Positions 47,358 to 57,075 are shown, counted from the first letter of the stretch. The stretch is DNA of 64,000 nt from Pseudomonas sp. S30 (GCF_016518545.1 NZ_JACVTO010000013.1:62001-126000), one strand, 5' to 3'. Notes: a model not told the origin generated them from the letters alone. Numbers and translations: made by a program.

Positions 47358-49643
47358 CTACAGCAGCTCGAAGCTCTGCTGCTGCACGTTCTGGGAGTCC
47401 AGGCCGATCTGCACGTTGAACTGTCCGGGCTCGGCCACGTGCTGCAACTGGCCGTTGTAGAACTTCAGGTCGTCTTCGTCCAGGCGGAAACTCAAGGTGC
47501 GTGCCTCACCCGGCTTGAGCGCCACCTTCTGGAAGTTCTTCAGCTCCTTCACCGGACGGCTCATGGATGCGCTGACATCCTGCACGTACAACTGCACCAC
47601 CGTTTCGCCCTCGACCTTGCCGGTGTTCTTCACCGTCACCTCGGCCTGGAGCGGCTCGCCACGCTTCAGGGCGGTCTTGGACAGGGTGAAGTCCGACAGC
47701 TCGAAGTCGCTGTAGCTCAGGCCATAGCCGAAGGGGTACAGCGGGCCGTTGGGCTCCTCGAAGTACTGCGAGGTGTAGTTGCCAGGTTTGCCAGGTGTGA
47801 AGGGCCGACCGATGCTCAGGTGGTTGTAGTACATGGGGATCTGCCCGACCGAGCGGGGGAAGGTGATCGCCAGCTTGCCGGACGGGTTGTAGTCGCCGAA
47901 CAGCACATCGGCGATGGCATTGCCGCCCTCGGTACCGCTGAACCAGGTTTCCAGGATCGCATCGGCCTGCTCGCGCTCCCAGCCGATCGACAGCGGTCGG
48001 CCGTTCATCAGCACCAGCACCAGCGGCTTGCCGGTGGCCTTGAGCGCCTTGATCAATTCGCGCTGCACCGCCGGAATTTCCAGGGTGGTGCGGCTGGACG
48101 ATTCGTGGGACATGCCGCGCGACTCACCGACCACCGCCACCACCACATCGGACTGGCGAGCGGCCTTGACCGCCTCATCGATCAGCACGGCGGGCGGACG
48201 CGGATCGTCGACGATTTCCGGTGCGGCGAAGTTGAGGAAGTTCAGGTAATCGAAAATCGCTTTATCGCCGGTGATGTTCGAGCCGCGTGCGTAGAGCAGT
48301 CTGGCCTTGCCATCGGTGGCGCGGCGCAGGCCTTCGCGCACGGTCACCGAATGCTCGGGCCGGCCGTCGGCCGCCCAGCTGCCGAGCATGTCGATGGGGG
48401 CATCGGCCAGCGGGCCGACCAGCGCGATGGTGCCGGCCTTCTTCAGCGGCAGGGTCTGCTGGCGGTTCTCCAGCAGCACCAGGCTGCGTCGCGCCACGTC
48501 GCGGGCAGCGTCGCGGTGCAGGCGGTCTTCGCCGTAGTAGTCCTTGAGGTCGGTCTCGGGCTTGCCGATGCGTACGTACGGGTCCTTGAACAGGCCCATG
48601 TCGTATTTGGCGCCGAGCACTTCGCGCACGGCCTGGTCGAGTTCGGCCTGGGTGACTTCACCGGATTTCAACAGTCCGGGCAGCTCCTGGCCGTACAGGG
48701 TGTCGTTCATGCTCATGTCGATGCCGGCCTTGATCGCCAGCTTGGCCGCCTCGCGGCCGTCACGCGCCACGCCGTGGCGGATCAGTTCCTGGATCGCGCC
48801 ATGGTCGCTGATGGCCACGCCCTTGAAGCCCCACTGCTTGCGCAGCAGGTCGTTCATCAGCCAGGTGTCGGCGGTGGCCGGCACGCCGTTGATCGAGTTC
48901 AGCGCCACCATCACCCCGCCGGCACCGGCGTCGAGGCTGGCGCGATAGGGGGGCAGGTAGTCGTTGTACATCTTCGGCAGGCTCATATCGACCGTGTTGT
49001 AGTCGCGTCCGCCTTCCACGGCGCCGTACAGGGCGAAGTGCTTGACGATGGCCATGATGCTGTCCGGTTCGGCCGCGCTCTTGCCTTGCAGGGCGCGCAC
49101 CAGGGTCTGGCCGATCTTCGAGGTGAGGTAGGTGTCCTCGCCGAAGCCTTCGCTGGTACGGCCCCAGCGCGGGTCGCGGGCGATGTCGACCATGGGGGCG
49201 AAGGTCATGTCCAGCGAGTCGGCGGCCGCTTCGATGGCCGAGGTGCGGCCCACCTGGGTGATGGCGTCCATGTCCCAGGTGGCCGCCAGGCCCAGGCTGA
49301 TCGGGAAGATGGTGCGTTCACCGTGGAGGGTGTCGTAGGCGAAGAACATCGGGATCTTCAGGCGGCTGCGCATGGCGGCGTCCTGCATCGGACGGTTTTC
49401 CGGGGCGGTACGCGAGTTGAAGGTGCCGCCGATGCGTCCGGCGGCGATTTCCTCGCGGATCTTTTCGCGCGGCATGTCCGGGCCGATGCTGATCAGGCGC
49501 AGCTGACCGATCTTCTCATCGACGCTCATCTGCCCCAGCAGATGATCGATGAAGGCCGCCTTGTCCTGCAGGGGCGGCGTGGACGTGGCCAGGGCCACCT
49601 GACTGACCAGGCCCATGGCCAGGCCCAGCAACGACAGTTTCAT
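47358..49643 (-). CDS. bglX: Periplasmic beta-glucosidase (GH3)
   Basis: 761 residues from ATG 49643, with a signal peptide ending near VALATS. GH3 layout: N-terminal barrel with the nucleophile Asp in VAISDHGA, a five-stranded sandwich domain with the acid/base region, and a C-terminal fibronectin-III-like domain (residues about 650-761). The length agrees with E. coli BglX. It releases glucose from beta-linked oligosaccharides in the periplasm. An upstream in-frame extension of 53 codons is Ala/Thr/His-rich with no signal character and is rejected. Followed by mifS in the same direction. Confidence 0.94.
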   Translation of the reverse strand: MKLSLLGLAMGLVSQVALATSTPPLQDKAAFIDHLLGQMSVDEKIGQLRLISIGPDMPREKIREEIAAGRIGGTFNSRTAPENRPMQDAAMRSRLKIPMFFAYDTLHGERTIFPISLGLAATWDMDAITQVGRTSAIEAAADSLDMTFAPMVDIARDPRWGRTSEGFGEDTYLTSKIGQTLVRALQGKSAAEPDSIMAIVKHFALYGAVEGGRDYNTVDMSLPKMYNDYLPPYRASLDAGAGGVMVALNSINGVPATADTWLMNDLLRKQWGFKGVAISDHGAIQELIRHGVARDGREAAKLAIKAGIDMSMNDTLYGQELPGLLKSGEVTQAELDQAVREVLGAKYDMGLFKDPYVRIGKPETDLKDYYGEDRLHRDAARDVARRSLVLLENRQQTLPLKKAGTIALVGPLADAPIDMLGSWAADGRPEHSVTVREGLRRATDGKARLLYARGSNITGDKAIFDYLNFLNFAAPEIVDDPRPPAVLIDEAVKAARQSDVVVAVVGESRGMSHESSSRTTLEIPAVQRELIKALKATGKPLVLVLMNGRPLSIGWEREQADAILETWFSGTEGGNAIADVLFGDYNPSGKLAITFPRSVGQIPMYYNHLSIGRPFTPGKPGNYTSQYFEEPNGPLYPFGYGLSYSDFELSDFTLSKTALKRGEPLQAEVTVKNTGKVEGETVVQLYVQDVSASMSRPVKELKNFQKVALKPGEARTLSFRLDEDDLKFYNGQLQHVAEPGQFNVQIGLDSQNVQQQSFELL

Positions 49644-49829
49644 GATCAATTCCCCAGTCCCAATGTGCGCGCGCCGCGGCTGCGTGGCGGCGGCTGTTGT
49701 TGTGGCATGCGGGCAGCGAGCGCCCGTCGATTGCGGCGGATTATGCCCTATAAGCGCTGCGCGATGAGATACACTCCTGCGTCCCGTTGTCGGGATCACC
49801 ACAATAAGAACGAACGAGACTCTTCAGGT

Positions 49830-50447
49830 ATGACGCCTATCGACGAGCATCAGCGCCGCCAGGTGGCCGAGGCCATCGCCCGGGCCGAGCGGCGCACCGA
49901 TGCCGAATTGGTGACGGTGCTGGCCCGCCGCGCCGACGACTACGCCTATCTGCCCCTGCTGTGGGCCGCACTCTTGGCCATCGTGCTGCCCAGTGCCGTG
50001 CATCTGCTGTCGGGCTGGCCCAGCCTGCGCGGCGTGCTGGTCACGCAGGTGCTGCTGTTCGTCGTCTGCTGCCTCGTGCTGCGCCACACGCCGGTGGCGG
50101 CGCGACTGGTGCCGAGCCTGCTGCGCCGGCGCTGCGCGGCCGCCCTGGCCCGACAGCAGTTCCACCAGCAGCACTTGCAACGCACCGCGGGCGCCACTGG
50201 CGTGCTGATCTTCGTCTGCGAAGCCGAGCGCTACGTGACCATCCTCACCGATTCGGGCACTGCGCAGCATCTGGACGAGCCGACCCGTGCGGCGCTGGTG
50301 GCACGGCTTGCCGAACGGGTGGGCGAGGGCCGGACCGTGCTGGGCCTGGTCGAATGCATCGATGCCTGCGGCGAGTTGCTGGGGCGTACGCTGCCATCGG
50401 TCGGCCGCCGCAACCAGCTGACCAACCAGTTGGTCGTGCTGGACTGA
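49830..50447 (+). CDS. TPM-domain (Psb32/YgcG-type) membrane protein
   Basis: 205 residues from ATG 49830. A short N-terminal TPM part (VAEAIARAERRTDAELVTVLARR) is followed by two hydrophobic helices (about 40-85) and the rest of the TPM fold (ATGVLIFVCEAERYVTILTDSG). The frame is open for 2.4 kb upstream, but that stretch is antisense to bglX. TPM proteins are possible phosphatases or chaperones of membrane complexes; the function is unknown. Divergent from bglX. Confidence 0.78.
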   Translation: MTPIDEHQRRQVAEAIARAERRTDAELVTVLARRADDYAYLPLLWAALLAIVLPSAVHLLSGWPSLRGVLVTQVLLFVVCCLVLRHTPVAARLVPSLLRRRCAAALARQQFHQQHLQRTAGATGVLIFVCEAERYVTILTDSGTAQHLDEPTRAALVARLAERVGEGRTVLGLVECIDACGELLGRTLPSVGRRNQLTNQLVVLD

Positions 50448-50525
50448 GCCCTGATCGGCGCTGCCGCCATCAGGCCGGGCAAAGCCTGTAGAATGGCGCC
50501 CATCGCGTATTTCGAGGCCTGCTCC

Positions 50526-51734
50526 ATGTCATCCCCAACGCCCGCGCCGGACGCCCGTGGCCAATTCCTCGGCCTGCTGGCCGACGCTCTCCACGGCCAG
50601 ACCCTGACCAAGCTGGTGCTGGCTCGTCACGTGGGCGCCGATACCACGCTCGAACGCATCATCGCCAAGCCCGTGCTGCTCAAGCAGCAGCCGTGCCTGT
50701 CGCTGGTGTATCGGCACCAGACCCGTGACATCACCCGCAACCTGCCGCTGGACGACGCCCTGGCACTGGTCGCCGAACTGCTGCCGGGCAGCTTTCGCAA
50801 TGCGCACCTGTTCAGTGCCGAGGGCGAGGTGCAGTTGGGCTTCAGCAAGAAAGGCAAGCCGCAGTTGCAGCGCCATGCTGCCCAGGCGCCGCGTGCCGAG
50901 GCCAGCGCGGGGCACGACCGTGAGAAGAAGCGCTATCTGGAGCTGTCGCGGCCGTTCCTGCGCGACCTGGGCGTGACCGATGCGCAAGGCGCGCTGATTC
51001 CCTCGATGTCGCGCAAGTGGAAGCAGATCAACAAGTTCATCGAGGTCTTCGAGCATGCCCTGGGCAGTGCGCCATTGACTCCGGGACAGCCACTGCGGGT
51101 CGCCGACTTCGGCTCGGGCAAGGGCTACCTGACCTTCGCCATGCACGACTATCTGCGCAACACCCTGGGCCGCGAGGCGCAGGTGACCGGCGTGGAGTTG
51201 CGTGCGGACATGGTCCAGTTGTGCAACGCCGCCGCCGCGCGCCTGGAGCATCCCGGGCTGGTGTTCGAGTGCGGCGATGTACGCAGCGTGGTGCCGGCGG
51301 CCATCGAAGTGATGATCGCCCTGCATGCCTGTGACGTGGCCACCGATTACGCCCTGCACACCGGCATCCGCTGTGGCGCGTCGATCATCATGTGCTCGCC
51401 GTGCTGCCACAAGCAGATCCGCCCGCAACTGCACAGCCCGTCGCTGTTGCAGCCCATGCTGCAGTACGGGCTGCATCTGGGCCAGCAGGCCGAGATGCTC
51501 ACCGACAGCTTGCGCGCGCTGTACCTGGAGGCCTGTGGCTACGACACCAAGGTGTTCGAGTTCATTTCCCTGGAGCACACCAACAAGAACAAGATGATCC
51601 TGGCCGTCAAGCGCCGGCAGGCGGCCGACAACACCGCGCTGCTGGAGAAGATCGACCAGCTCAAGGCGTTCTATGGCATTCAGGAGCACTGTCTGGAAAG
51701 CCTGCTGCGCGCCGACAGCCTGATCCCGGCGTGA
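50526..51734 (+). CDS. SAM-dependent methyltransferase (class I)
   Basis: 402 residues from ATG 50526. The C-terminal half has the SAM-binding motif VADFGSGKGYLTFAMHDYL and the later CSPCCHKQIRPQL cysteine-rich segment typical of a family of large class I methyltransferases with an N-terminal accessory domain. Substrate (RNA, protein or small molecule) unknown; the Lys/Arg-rich N-terminal half could bind RNA. The gene starts 78 bases after the TPM gene. Confidence 0.82.
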   Translation: MSSPTPAPDARGQFLGLLADALHGQTLTKLVLARHVGADTTLERIIAKPVLLKQQPCLSLVYRHQTRDITRNLPLDDALALVAELLPGSFRNAHLFSAEGEVQLGFSKKGKPQLQRHAAQAPRAEASAGHDREKKRYLELSRPFLRDLGVTDAQGALIPSMSRKWKQINKFIEVFEHALGSAPLTPGQPLRVADFGSGKGYLTFAMHDYLRNTLGREAQVTGVELRADMVQLCNAAAARLEHPGLVFECGDVRSVVPAAIEVMIALHACDVATDYALHTGIRCGASIIMCSPCCHKQIRPQLHSPSLLQPMLQYGLHLGQQAEMLTDSLRALYLEACGYDTKVFEFISLEHTNKNKMILAVKRRQAADNTALLEKIDQLKAFYGIQEHCLESLLRADSLIPA

Positions 51735-51773
51735 GCGTCAGGGGCCATGGGTACAGCCCCTTGCGCTTGATGC

Positions 51774-54341
51774 TCAGAAGAACCGCGTCACGCTGACCTT
51801 GGCGTTGCGCCCTTGCATCAGCGCGTTCTCCCCGGACAGCTCGGAGCGCCTGGACTCGTTGAACAGGTTGTCCACCGTCAGGTTCACTTCGGTGCCCTTG
51901 AGGTAGGCCTGCTGGGGTTTCCAGTTGGCGAACAGCCCGTGGATCTGGTAACTGGCATTGGCGTACTGGTCGTAGTAGCGATCGCCCAGGGCGCTGGCCG
52001 GGCCACTGTAGTAGCGGTCGCTGGGCAGGCGGTCGGTCTTGCGCACGAACTGCGCAGTCCAGCCGACACGCGCATCCCAGGCTGGAATCTTCACGCCCAG
52101 GGTGGTGATCCACTTCGGCGCGGGAATGTCCTTGGCCCACACGTCAGGACCCCATGGATTGGTGTAGGCGCCCTGGTGACGACCGGTGATCCACGAGAAC
52201 GAGGCCGAGCCGAACAGGTAGGTCGAGTCGTAGAAGCTTTCGATCTCGAAGCCCTTGATCACCACGTCGCCGATGTTGCGGTAGTTGGACATCAACCCGT
52301 CGCCGCAGGTGTTGGCGATCGAGCCGCCGGTGACCAGTTGCTGCGCGCAGCCAATGCCGGTGGCCTTGAAGATTTCGTCTTCGATGTGGTTGCGAAACAG
52401 CGTGGCGCGCACCTGGGCGCTGTCGTGCGCCCAGAGCAGGTTGTCGAAGTCGAACACGCTGCCCACCCGCAGGGCGGTGATGCGCTCAGGGTCCAGGTCG
52501 CGGCTGGTGGCGGTGCGGCTGCCGGTGCCCTGGACCTCGTACTGCTCGTCCAGCACGGGCGCGCGCCAGGTCTTGCTGTAGTCGGCGAACAGGGCGGCGT
52601 TGGGCGTGACCTTCCAGAACAGCGAGAGCCTGGGCGACCAGCCGCGATAGGTCTTGGCGCTGTAGTCGTGGCCCGCGGCCGGGTTGTCGTACAGGGGCGC
52701 GTCGTTGGGCTTGCCGTCGTTGCTGACCTGGTCGTAGCGCAGCGACGGGGTGACGGTGAGGTCGCCCAGGGTGATGGCGTCCTTGAGGTAGTAGCCCTGG
52801 CTGCGCACGGTGCCGCTGGGCATGAAGTAGGGCTGGTAGTGGCCGTAGTTGTAGCGGGCAGTCTCGTACATGCCGCCAGGCATCCACATCTGCGTGTCGC
52901 GGTCGTGCTTGCGCACCTGCACGCCAGCGGTGAGGGCGTGTTCCAGGGCGGCCGTTTCGAACAGGCTGGTGTTGGTCACCGCCAGCATGCGGTCGCGGTA
53001 TTCGGTGTCCATCTTGCGGCCACCGGTGGCTGGCTGGAAGAAGGCGGTGGCGTCGCGCTCGTCGGTCTGGCGGGTGTCGGAGTCGGAATACTTGATCTGC
53101 AGGTCGACCCAGCGGTTGTCCAACGGCTGGTAGTTGTAGGTGGTCGACCAGGTGGTGTCGGTGGTGTTGCGATTGGCCAGGAAGCGCTTGAGTGCAGCAT
53201 CGTAGCCGTAGCGGCGGATGCTCGCCGCCGTCGGTGGCGTGGGGTAGGCGGTGGACGAAAACGGGGCCCAGCGTTCGCTCTGCGAGCGCGACCAGGAAAA
53301 GCCCAGGCTGTGCTCTTCGGTCAGGTGCAGGTTGCCCTTGAACAGCGCACCCTCCAGGTCCAGTGCGCTGTTGGGCAGGCGGGTCGGATTGATCGGGTAG
53401 CTGCCGTCGGGGTCGGGCAGCTTGCTGGCCAGCTTCATGTCGCCGCCGTCGCGCTTGGTCAGGTAGGCCAGGCCGTCGACGCGGCCATCGTCGCTGCGAC
53501 CGAACAGCGCCGAGCTGTAGACCTGCTGGTGGTCGTTGCTGGCGTAGCCATACTTGAGCATGGCCCCGGTGTTACGGCCCTCCTGAAGCAGGTCACCGGC
53601 ATCCTTGGTGGTCATGTTGACGCTGCCGCCGAAGCCGCCGTTGCCGGTTTCGACCGAATGCGGTCCCTTTTCCACTTCGATGTGCTTGATCAGTTCCGGC
53701 TCGATGAACACCGTGCCTTGCTGGTAGCGCTCGAAGCCGCTCTTGGTGGCGCCGTCGACGGTCATGGGCACGTCCTCGGCATCGCCCAGGCCCCAGATGT
53801 TGATGGTCTGACCTCCGGGCTTGGCCGAGCCGCCCATGTTCACCCCCGGCAGGGTGGCGATCACGCTGGGGATATTGCTGGGCTGATAGCGGTCGATCTG
53901 TTCCTGGTCCAGCGTCGAGCGGCCGACGTTCTGCGGACCGATCTGCTGACCGTCACCGACGATGCTCAAGGCGCCCAGCTGAAGGCTGTTGTCCGCCTGC
54001 CCGGGCGCGCTGGCCGACTTCGCTTCGCGTGGCCGCACCACATAGGTCTCACCCACGCGCACCAGGGTGAAGCGGCTGCCAGCCAGCAACCGAGCGATGG
54101 CTTCCTGCGGTTCGAAGCTGCCATGCAAGGCCGGCGCGTGTGCATCGCCCAGCGCCGCTTCGTCGAACAGCAACGGCACCTGCGCCTGTTGCGCCAGTTG
54201 GCTCAGGGCCTGGCCCAGCGGCTGGGCCGGCAGGTCGAAGTGCCGGGGCGCTGCCTCGGTGTTCAGGCTCATCGCCAGGCACAGGGCGAGCAGGGTGGGA
54301 CGGGCAGGCAGGCTTTGCAGCGCACGCAACGCAGACGACAT
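51774..54341 (-). CDS. fecA: TonB-dependent siderophore receptor with signalling domain (FecA type)
   Basis: 855 residues from ATG 54341 (MSSALRALQSLP). A signal peptide of about 30 residues precedes an N-terminal STN domain (about 35-105, FDLPAQPLGQALSQLAQQA), the signalling part that contacts FecR. A TonB box region (LGALSIVG), plug and 22-strand barrel ending in Phe (VSVTRFF) follow. It should import a ferric siderophore, possibly citrate, and report it to FecR/FecI; the ligand is not readable. The Fur-like box at 54434-54452 lies just upstream, between fecR and fecA. Confidence 0.93.
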   Translation of the reverse strand: MSSALRALQSLPARPTLLALCLAMSLNTEAAPRHFDLPAQPLGQALSQLAQQAQVPLLFDEAALGDAHAPALHGSFEPQEAIARLLAGSRFTLVRVGETYVVRPREAKSASAPGQADNSLQLGALSIVGDGQQIGPQNVGRSTLDQEQIDRYQPSNIPSVIATLPGVNMGGSAKPGGQTINIWGLGDAEDVPMTVDGATKSGFERYQQGTVFIEPELIKHIEVEKGPHSVETGNGGFGGSVNMTTKDAGDLLQEGRNTGAMLKYGYASNDHQQVYSSALFGRSDDGRVDGLAYLTKRDGGDMKLASKLPDPDGSYPINPTRLPNSALDLEGALFKGNLHLTEEHSLGFSWSRSQSERWAPFSSTAYPTPPTAASIRRYGYDAALKRFLANRNTTDTTWSTTYNYQPLDNRWVDLQIKYSDSDTRQTDERDATAFFQPATGGRKMDTEYRDRMLAVTNTSLFETAALEHALTAGVQVRKHDRDTQMWMPGGMYETARYNYGHYQPYFMPSGTVRSQGYYLKDAITLGDLTVTPSLRYDQVSNDGKPNDAPLYDNPAAGHDYSAKTYRGWSPRLSLFWKVTPNAALFADYSKTWRAPVLDEQYEVQGTGSRTATSRDLDPERITALRVGSVFDFDNLLWAHDSAQVRATLFRNHIEDEIFKATGIGCAQQLVTGGSIANTCGDGLMSNYRNIGDVVIKGFEIESFYDSTYLFGSASFSWITGRHQGAYTNPWGPDVWAKDIPAPKWITTLGVKIPAWDARVGWTAQFVRKTDRLPSDRYYSGPASALGDRYYDQYANASYQIHGLFANWKPQQAYLKGTEVNLTVDNLFNESRRSELSGENALMQGRNAKVSVTRFF

Positions 54342-54433
54342 GGATTCCCCCAGAACGGCAAACGCCGGAAAAAATGGCCTGTCATGATCGGCAGGCGGGG
54401 AAGAAGACGCGGCGTTGGGAAAAACCCTCACCT

Positions 54434-54452
54434 GCGAATGATAAAAATTCTC
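54434..54452. promoter_or_regulatory. Fur box upstream of fecA
   Basis: GCGAATGATAAAAATTCTC matches 14 of 19 positions of the Fur consensus GATAATGATAATCATTATC. It sits in the gap between fecR and fecA, 93 bases before the fecA start. Confidence 0.65.
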
Positions 54453-54455
54453 AAA

Positions 54456-55409
54456 TCAGTGGGCGCGGGCTTCGATGCGCAGGCGACCATCGCCGAGCAA
54501 GGTGGTTTTCACGGGCAGCAGCGCAGGCAGGGCATTGAGCAGGGCATCGGGATCGTGCACATCGAGATTGCCGGAGACCTTGTAGCGCGCCAGGCTTGGA
54601 TCGGCCAGCAGCACGGGCTGCTGACGGTACAGGCTCAGTTCGTCGAGCAGGCTGCCCAGCTCGCGGTTCCTGAAGCTGACATGCCCTTCGCGCCAGTCGC
54701 CCACCCGATGCTCGCCCAGGTTCTGGCGCAGCAGGCTGCCACGGGCCGGCTCGTAGGTCACGCGTTGTCCGGCGTCGACCAGCAACGGTGCCAGGTTCTC
54801 GCCCGAAGTCTCGAAGGCGACCCGCCCATGGGCGACGCTCAAGGTCAGCTCACGCGCGCCCCGACGCAGGTCGAAGCCCGTGCCGACCACCCGCACGCGG
54901 GCGCTGCCGGCATCGACGAACAGCGGTCGTTCCTTGTCCGGGGCCACGTCGATGTAGAGCTGCCCGTGGTCCAGGCGGATCAGTCGGCGCTCGGCCGTGA
55001 AGTCCAGGTGCAAGCGAGTACGGGCGTTGACGAACAGGTGGCTGCCGTCCGGCAGTCGCACGTTGCGCAGGGTGCTGCCCGCCGCCACATCCTCGCTGAT
55101 CGGGGTGCTGCCACTGCCTGGATTGCCGACCAGCAGCATGCACAGCACGGCGGCGGCGGCGGCCAGCGCCGGACGCCAGCGCGGCGTCCGTCGCAACGGC
55201 GCGGGCACGGGCTGGGTGGCCTGCTGGAGTGCGGCCAGGTCGGCCCACAATTGCTCGAACTGACGGTAGGCGCGGGCATGCTCGGGATGGCGGACCCATC
55301 GCACGAACGCCTTGCGCTCCTCGCGGGTCGGCGTATTGCGGTTGCGCGTGAACCAGCTGGCGGCCTGGTCGTCGAGCGGGCGTGGGTCGATCTCGTCGGT
55401 GAGGCTCAT
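54456..55409 (-). CDS. fecR: FecR-type anti-sigma/sigma-regulator membrane protein
   Basis: 317 residues from ATG 55409, overlapping the fecI stop by 4 bases. A cytoplasmic DUF4880 sigma-binding part (residues 1-70, DQAASWFTRNRNTP; WVRHPEHARAYRQFE), one membrane helix at about 92-110, and a periplasmic FecR domain (VRLPDGSHLFVNARTRL) and STN-contact region follow. It relays the state of the FecA receptor to FecI. Convergent arrangement fecI-fecR-fecA in one direction, as usual. Confidence 0.92.
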   Translation of the reverse strand: MSLTDEIDPRPLDDQAASWFTRNRNTPTREERKAFVRWVRHPEHARAYRQFEQLWADLAALQQATQPVPAPLRRTPRWRPALAAAAAVLCMLLVGNPGSGSTPISEDVAAGSTLRNVRLPDGSHLFVNARTRLHLDFTAERRLIRLDHGQLYIDVAPDKERPLFVDAGSARVRVVGTGFDLRRGARELTLSVAHGRVAFETSGENLAPLLVDAGQRVTYEPARGSLLRQNLGEHRVGDWREGHVSFRNRELGSLLDELSLYRQQPVLLADPSLARYKVSGNLDVHDPDALLNALPALLPVKTTLLGDGRLRIEARAH

Positions 55410-55933
55410 TGTGGCTGCTCCCTGCCATCGTCGCTGTCCAGGCACCGCTTGCAGTGCAGCAGGGCTGCGGCGATGTGCTTCTCGACCATGCTGACGGAAA
55501 TGTTCATGCGTTCGGCGATTTGCGCCTGGGTCAGGCCCTCGAAGCGGTGCAGCATAAGGGCTTCTCGGCGCCGCGGCGAGAGTTCGTCGAGCACTCGGCG
55601 CAATTGTTCCAGGCGCTGTGCTTGCTGGGCATGGTCGAGCGGGTCGTCGGCAGTGGCGGTCGTGTCCGTTTCACCGTCCTGCAACACGGCCTGACGGACC
55701 TGTTGGCGGCGCCAGTGGTCGCTCAGCAAGTTACGCGCCATGCGGAACAGGAATGCCCTGGGCTGCTCGACCTTGGCGCGGTCGCGGTAGCCCAACCACT
55801 GGGCGAACACGTCCTGGGTCATGTCGGCGGCGTCGCTGGCATTGTCCATGCGCTTGCGCAGGAAATGCAGGATTTCGCCGTAGACGCCTCGAACGGTGTC
55901 GCCGTTGCCAGGATCGGGTTTGAGCCGCTGCAT
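55406..55933 (-). CDS. fecI: ECF sigma factor of the iron-signalling type
   Basis: 175 residues with sigma region 2 (DMTQDVFAQWLGYRDR; AFLFRMARNLL) and region 4 (LSPRRREALMLHRFEGLTQAQIAERM; SVSMVEKHI), the FecI signature. It should direct RNA polymerase to fecA when the receptor is occupied. A Fur-like box lies 46 bases upstream, so iron starvation should turn it on. ATG 55933. Confidence 0.94.
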   Translation of the reverse strand: MQRLKPDPGNGDTVRGVYGEILHFLRKRMDNASDAADMTQDVFAQWLGYRDRAKVEQPRAFLFRMARNLLSDHWRRQQVRQAVLQDGETDTTATADDPLDHAQQAQRLEQLRRVLDELSPRRREALMLHRFEGLTQAQIAERMNISVSMVEKHIAAALLHCKRCLDSDDGREQPQ

Positions 55934-55978
55934 GCACGCTTTTCCGGGAGAACCAGGGGAAAGGGTGCGGATCTTATC

Positions 55979-55997
55979 GAGAATTATTCACATTTAC
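55979..55997. promoter_or_regulatory. Fur box upstream of fecI
   Basis: GAGAATTATTCACATTTAC matches 12 of 19 positions of the Fur consensus and closely follows the GAGAATTATT form seen in Pseudomonas iron genes. It is 46 bases before the fecI start. Confidence 0.6.
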
Positions 55998-56018
55998 CAG
56001 CTCGTCCGACGGCCTCCC

Positions 56019-57038
56019 TCAGGCACGACGGGCGTGGGCCAGTGGCACCGGCAATGCCAGTTCCGCCGCCCCGAGTGGATGGCTGGTGGCATCGAAGAAA
56101 TACAGCTCGGTGCCGCTCAAGTCGGCGAAGCGCTCGGCATAGTGTCGCTTCTGGTTGAGAATCGACGCGTCGTTCAGCGGCCGGATGGCGATGCACAGGT
56201 ACTTCGGCCGCGCCTCGCGGATCGCCTGCAGCAGGTGCTCGTCGCTGCTGTCCAGATGCTGACCGAACAGGCACAGGCCGTCGCCTTCGTTGGCCAGCTG
56301 GCCCAGCCCCCACGACAGGTAGTCCGACTGGCGAATGGCCCGCAGCTTGTGATCACTGCGGTCCTCGTTGATGAACAGCGGCACCTCGCCAGGGATGTTC
56401 ACTGCGACCCCTTCGAGCAGTTCGCTGGCCGCGGCGCTGCGCTGGCGGGTGGTGCCGTCGGGCAGCTTGAGCAGGTGCAGGCCGCCATGCAGGTGCACGA
56501 TGCGCGTGCCCGCACCGCCAGTGCGCCGCACGTCGAAGAAACCCTCGTCGTCGAACAGGCGCGCGAAGCCTTGGGGCGCGTGCTCCACGGCCCAGGGCAG
56601 GATCAGGTCGTAGTTGCTGGTGTACACCCGCTGGTAGCCGCGCAGGGCATCGCCGATGGCGCCAAGAGTGGCACTGGAGAGCAGGGCGTAGGGCGGATGC
56701 ACGGCGCGGATGGCGTGGATCAGCGCTTGTTTGATCGAATAGTAGCGGTTCAGCGGAGCGGTGGAGTTGATCGCCAGCGCCGCGTTGGTGCGCACCGTGG
56801 TGTTGAGCATGCTCAGCACCGGCTCGAACAGTTCGGTGCCCAGCGATTTGAACAGCGCCTGGTCACTGATCGCCAGGCCACTCTTGCGCCCGGCCTGCTG
56901 GGCCTTTTCGAACAGCGAGTAGTAGCCGAAGGGCTTCCACAACGCGCGGCTGGCGCCGTTGCCCAGCAACAGGGCCGCGCAAGGGTGACGGGCGTGAAGA
57001 TCGGCCCAGGGGGCCAGCTGGGTATCGAGAGAGGGCAT
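56019..57038 (-). CDS. DUF4917 / SIR2-like protein
   Basis: 339 residues from ATG 57038 (MPSLDTQLAP), with GGAAG upstream; an in-frame extension to 57113 would run into an inverted repeat and is rejected. The spaced motifs LLLGNGAS (about 23-30), YTSNYD (139-144) and HLHGGLH (182-188) are the layout of SIR2-like NAD-binding domains (GxGxS, T-x-NYD, HG). The rest follows the DUF4917 family as I remember it. Function unknown; some SIR2-like proteins deplete NAD in phage defence, but no partner gene is present. Confidence 0.7.
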   Translation of the reverse strand: MPSLDTQLAPWADLHARHPCAALLLGNGASRALWKPFGYYSLFEKAQQAGRKSGLAISDQALFKSLGTELFEPVLSMLNTTVRTNAALAINSTAPLNRYYSIKQALIHAIRAVHPPYALLSSATLGAIGDALRGYQRVYTSNYDLILPWAVEHAPQGFARLFDDEGFFDVRRTGGAGTRIVHLHGGLHLLKLPDGTTRQRSAAASELLEGVAVNIPGEVPLFINEDRSDHKLRAIRQSDYLSWGLGQLANEGDGLCLFGQHLDSSDEHLLQAIREARPKYLCIAIRPLNDASILNQKRHYAERFADLSGTELYFFDATSHPLGAAELALPVPLAHARRA

Positions 57039-57075
57039 CGAACTTCCGGGGACAGGGGTGAACGCGTGGACCATG

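Noticed and set aside
47439..49829. Long in-frame upstream extension of the TPM-domain gene
   Set aside because: It is antisense to bglX; ATG 49830 gives the family-like N-terminus of the TPM protein.
51813..55694. A 1293-codon open frame on the plus strand antisense to fecA, fecR and part of fecI
   Set aside because: Same mirror-frame artefact; composition is unlike a real protein and no ribosome site is present.
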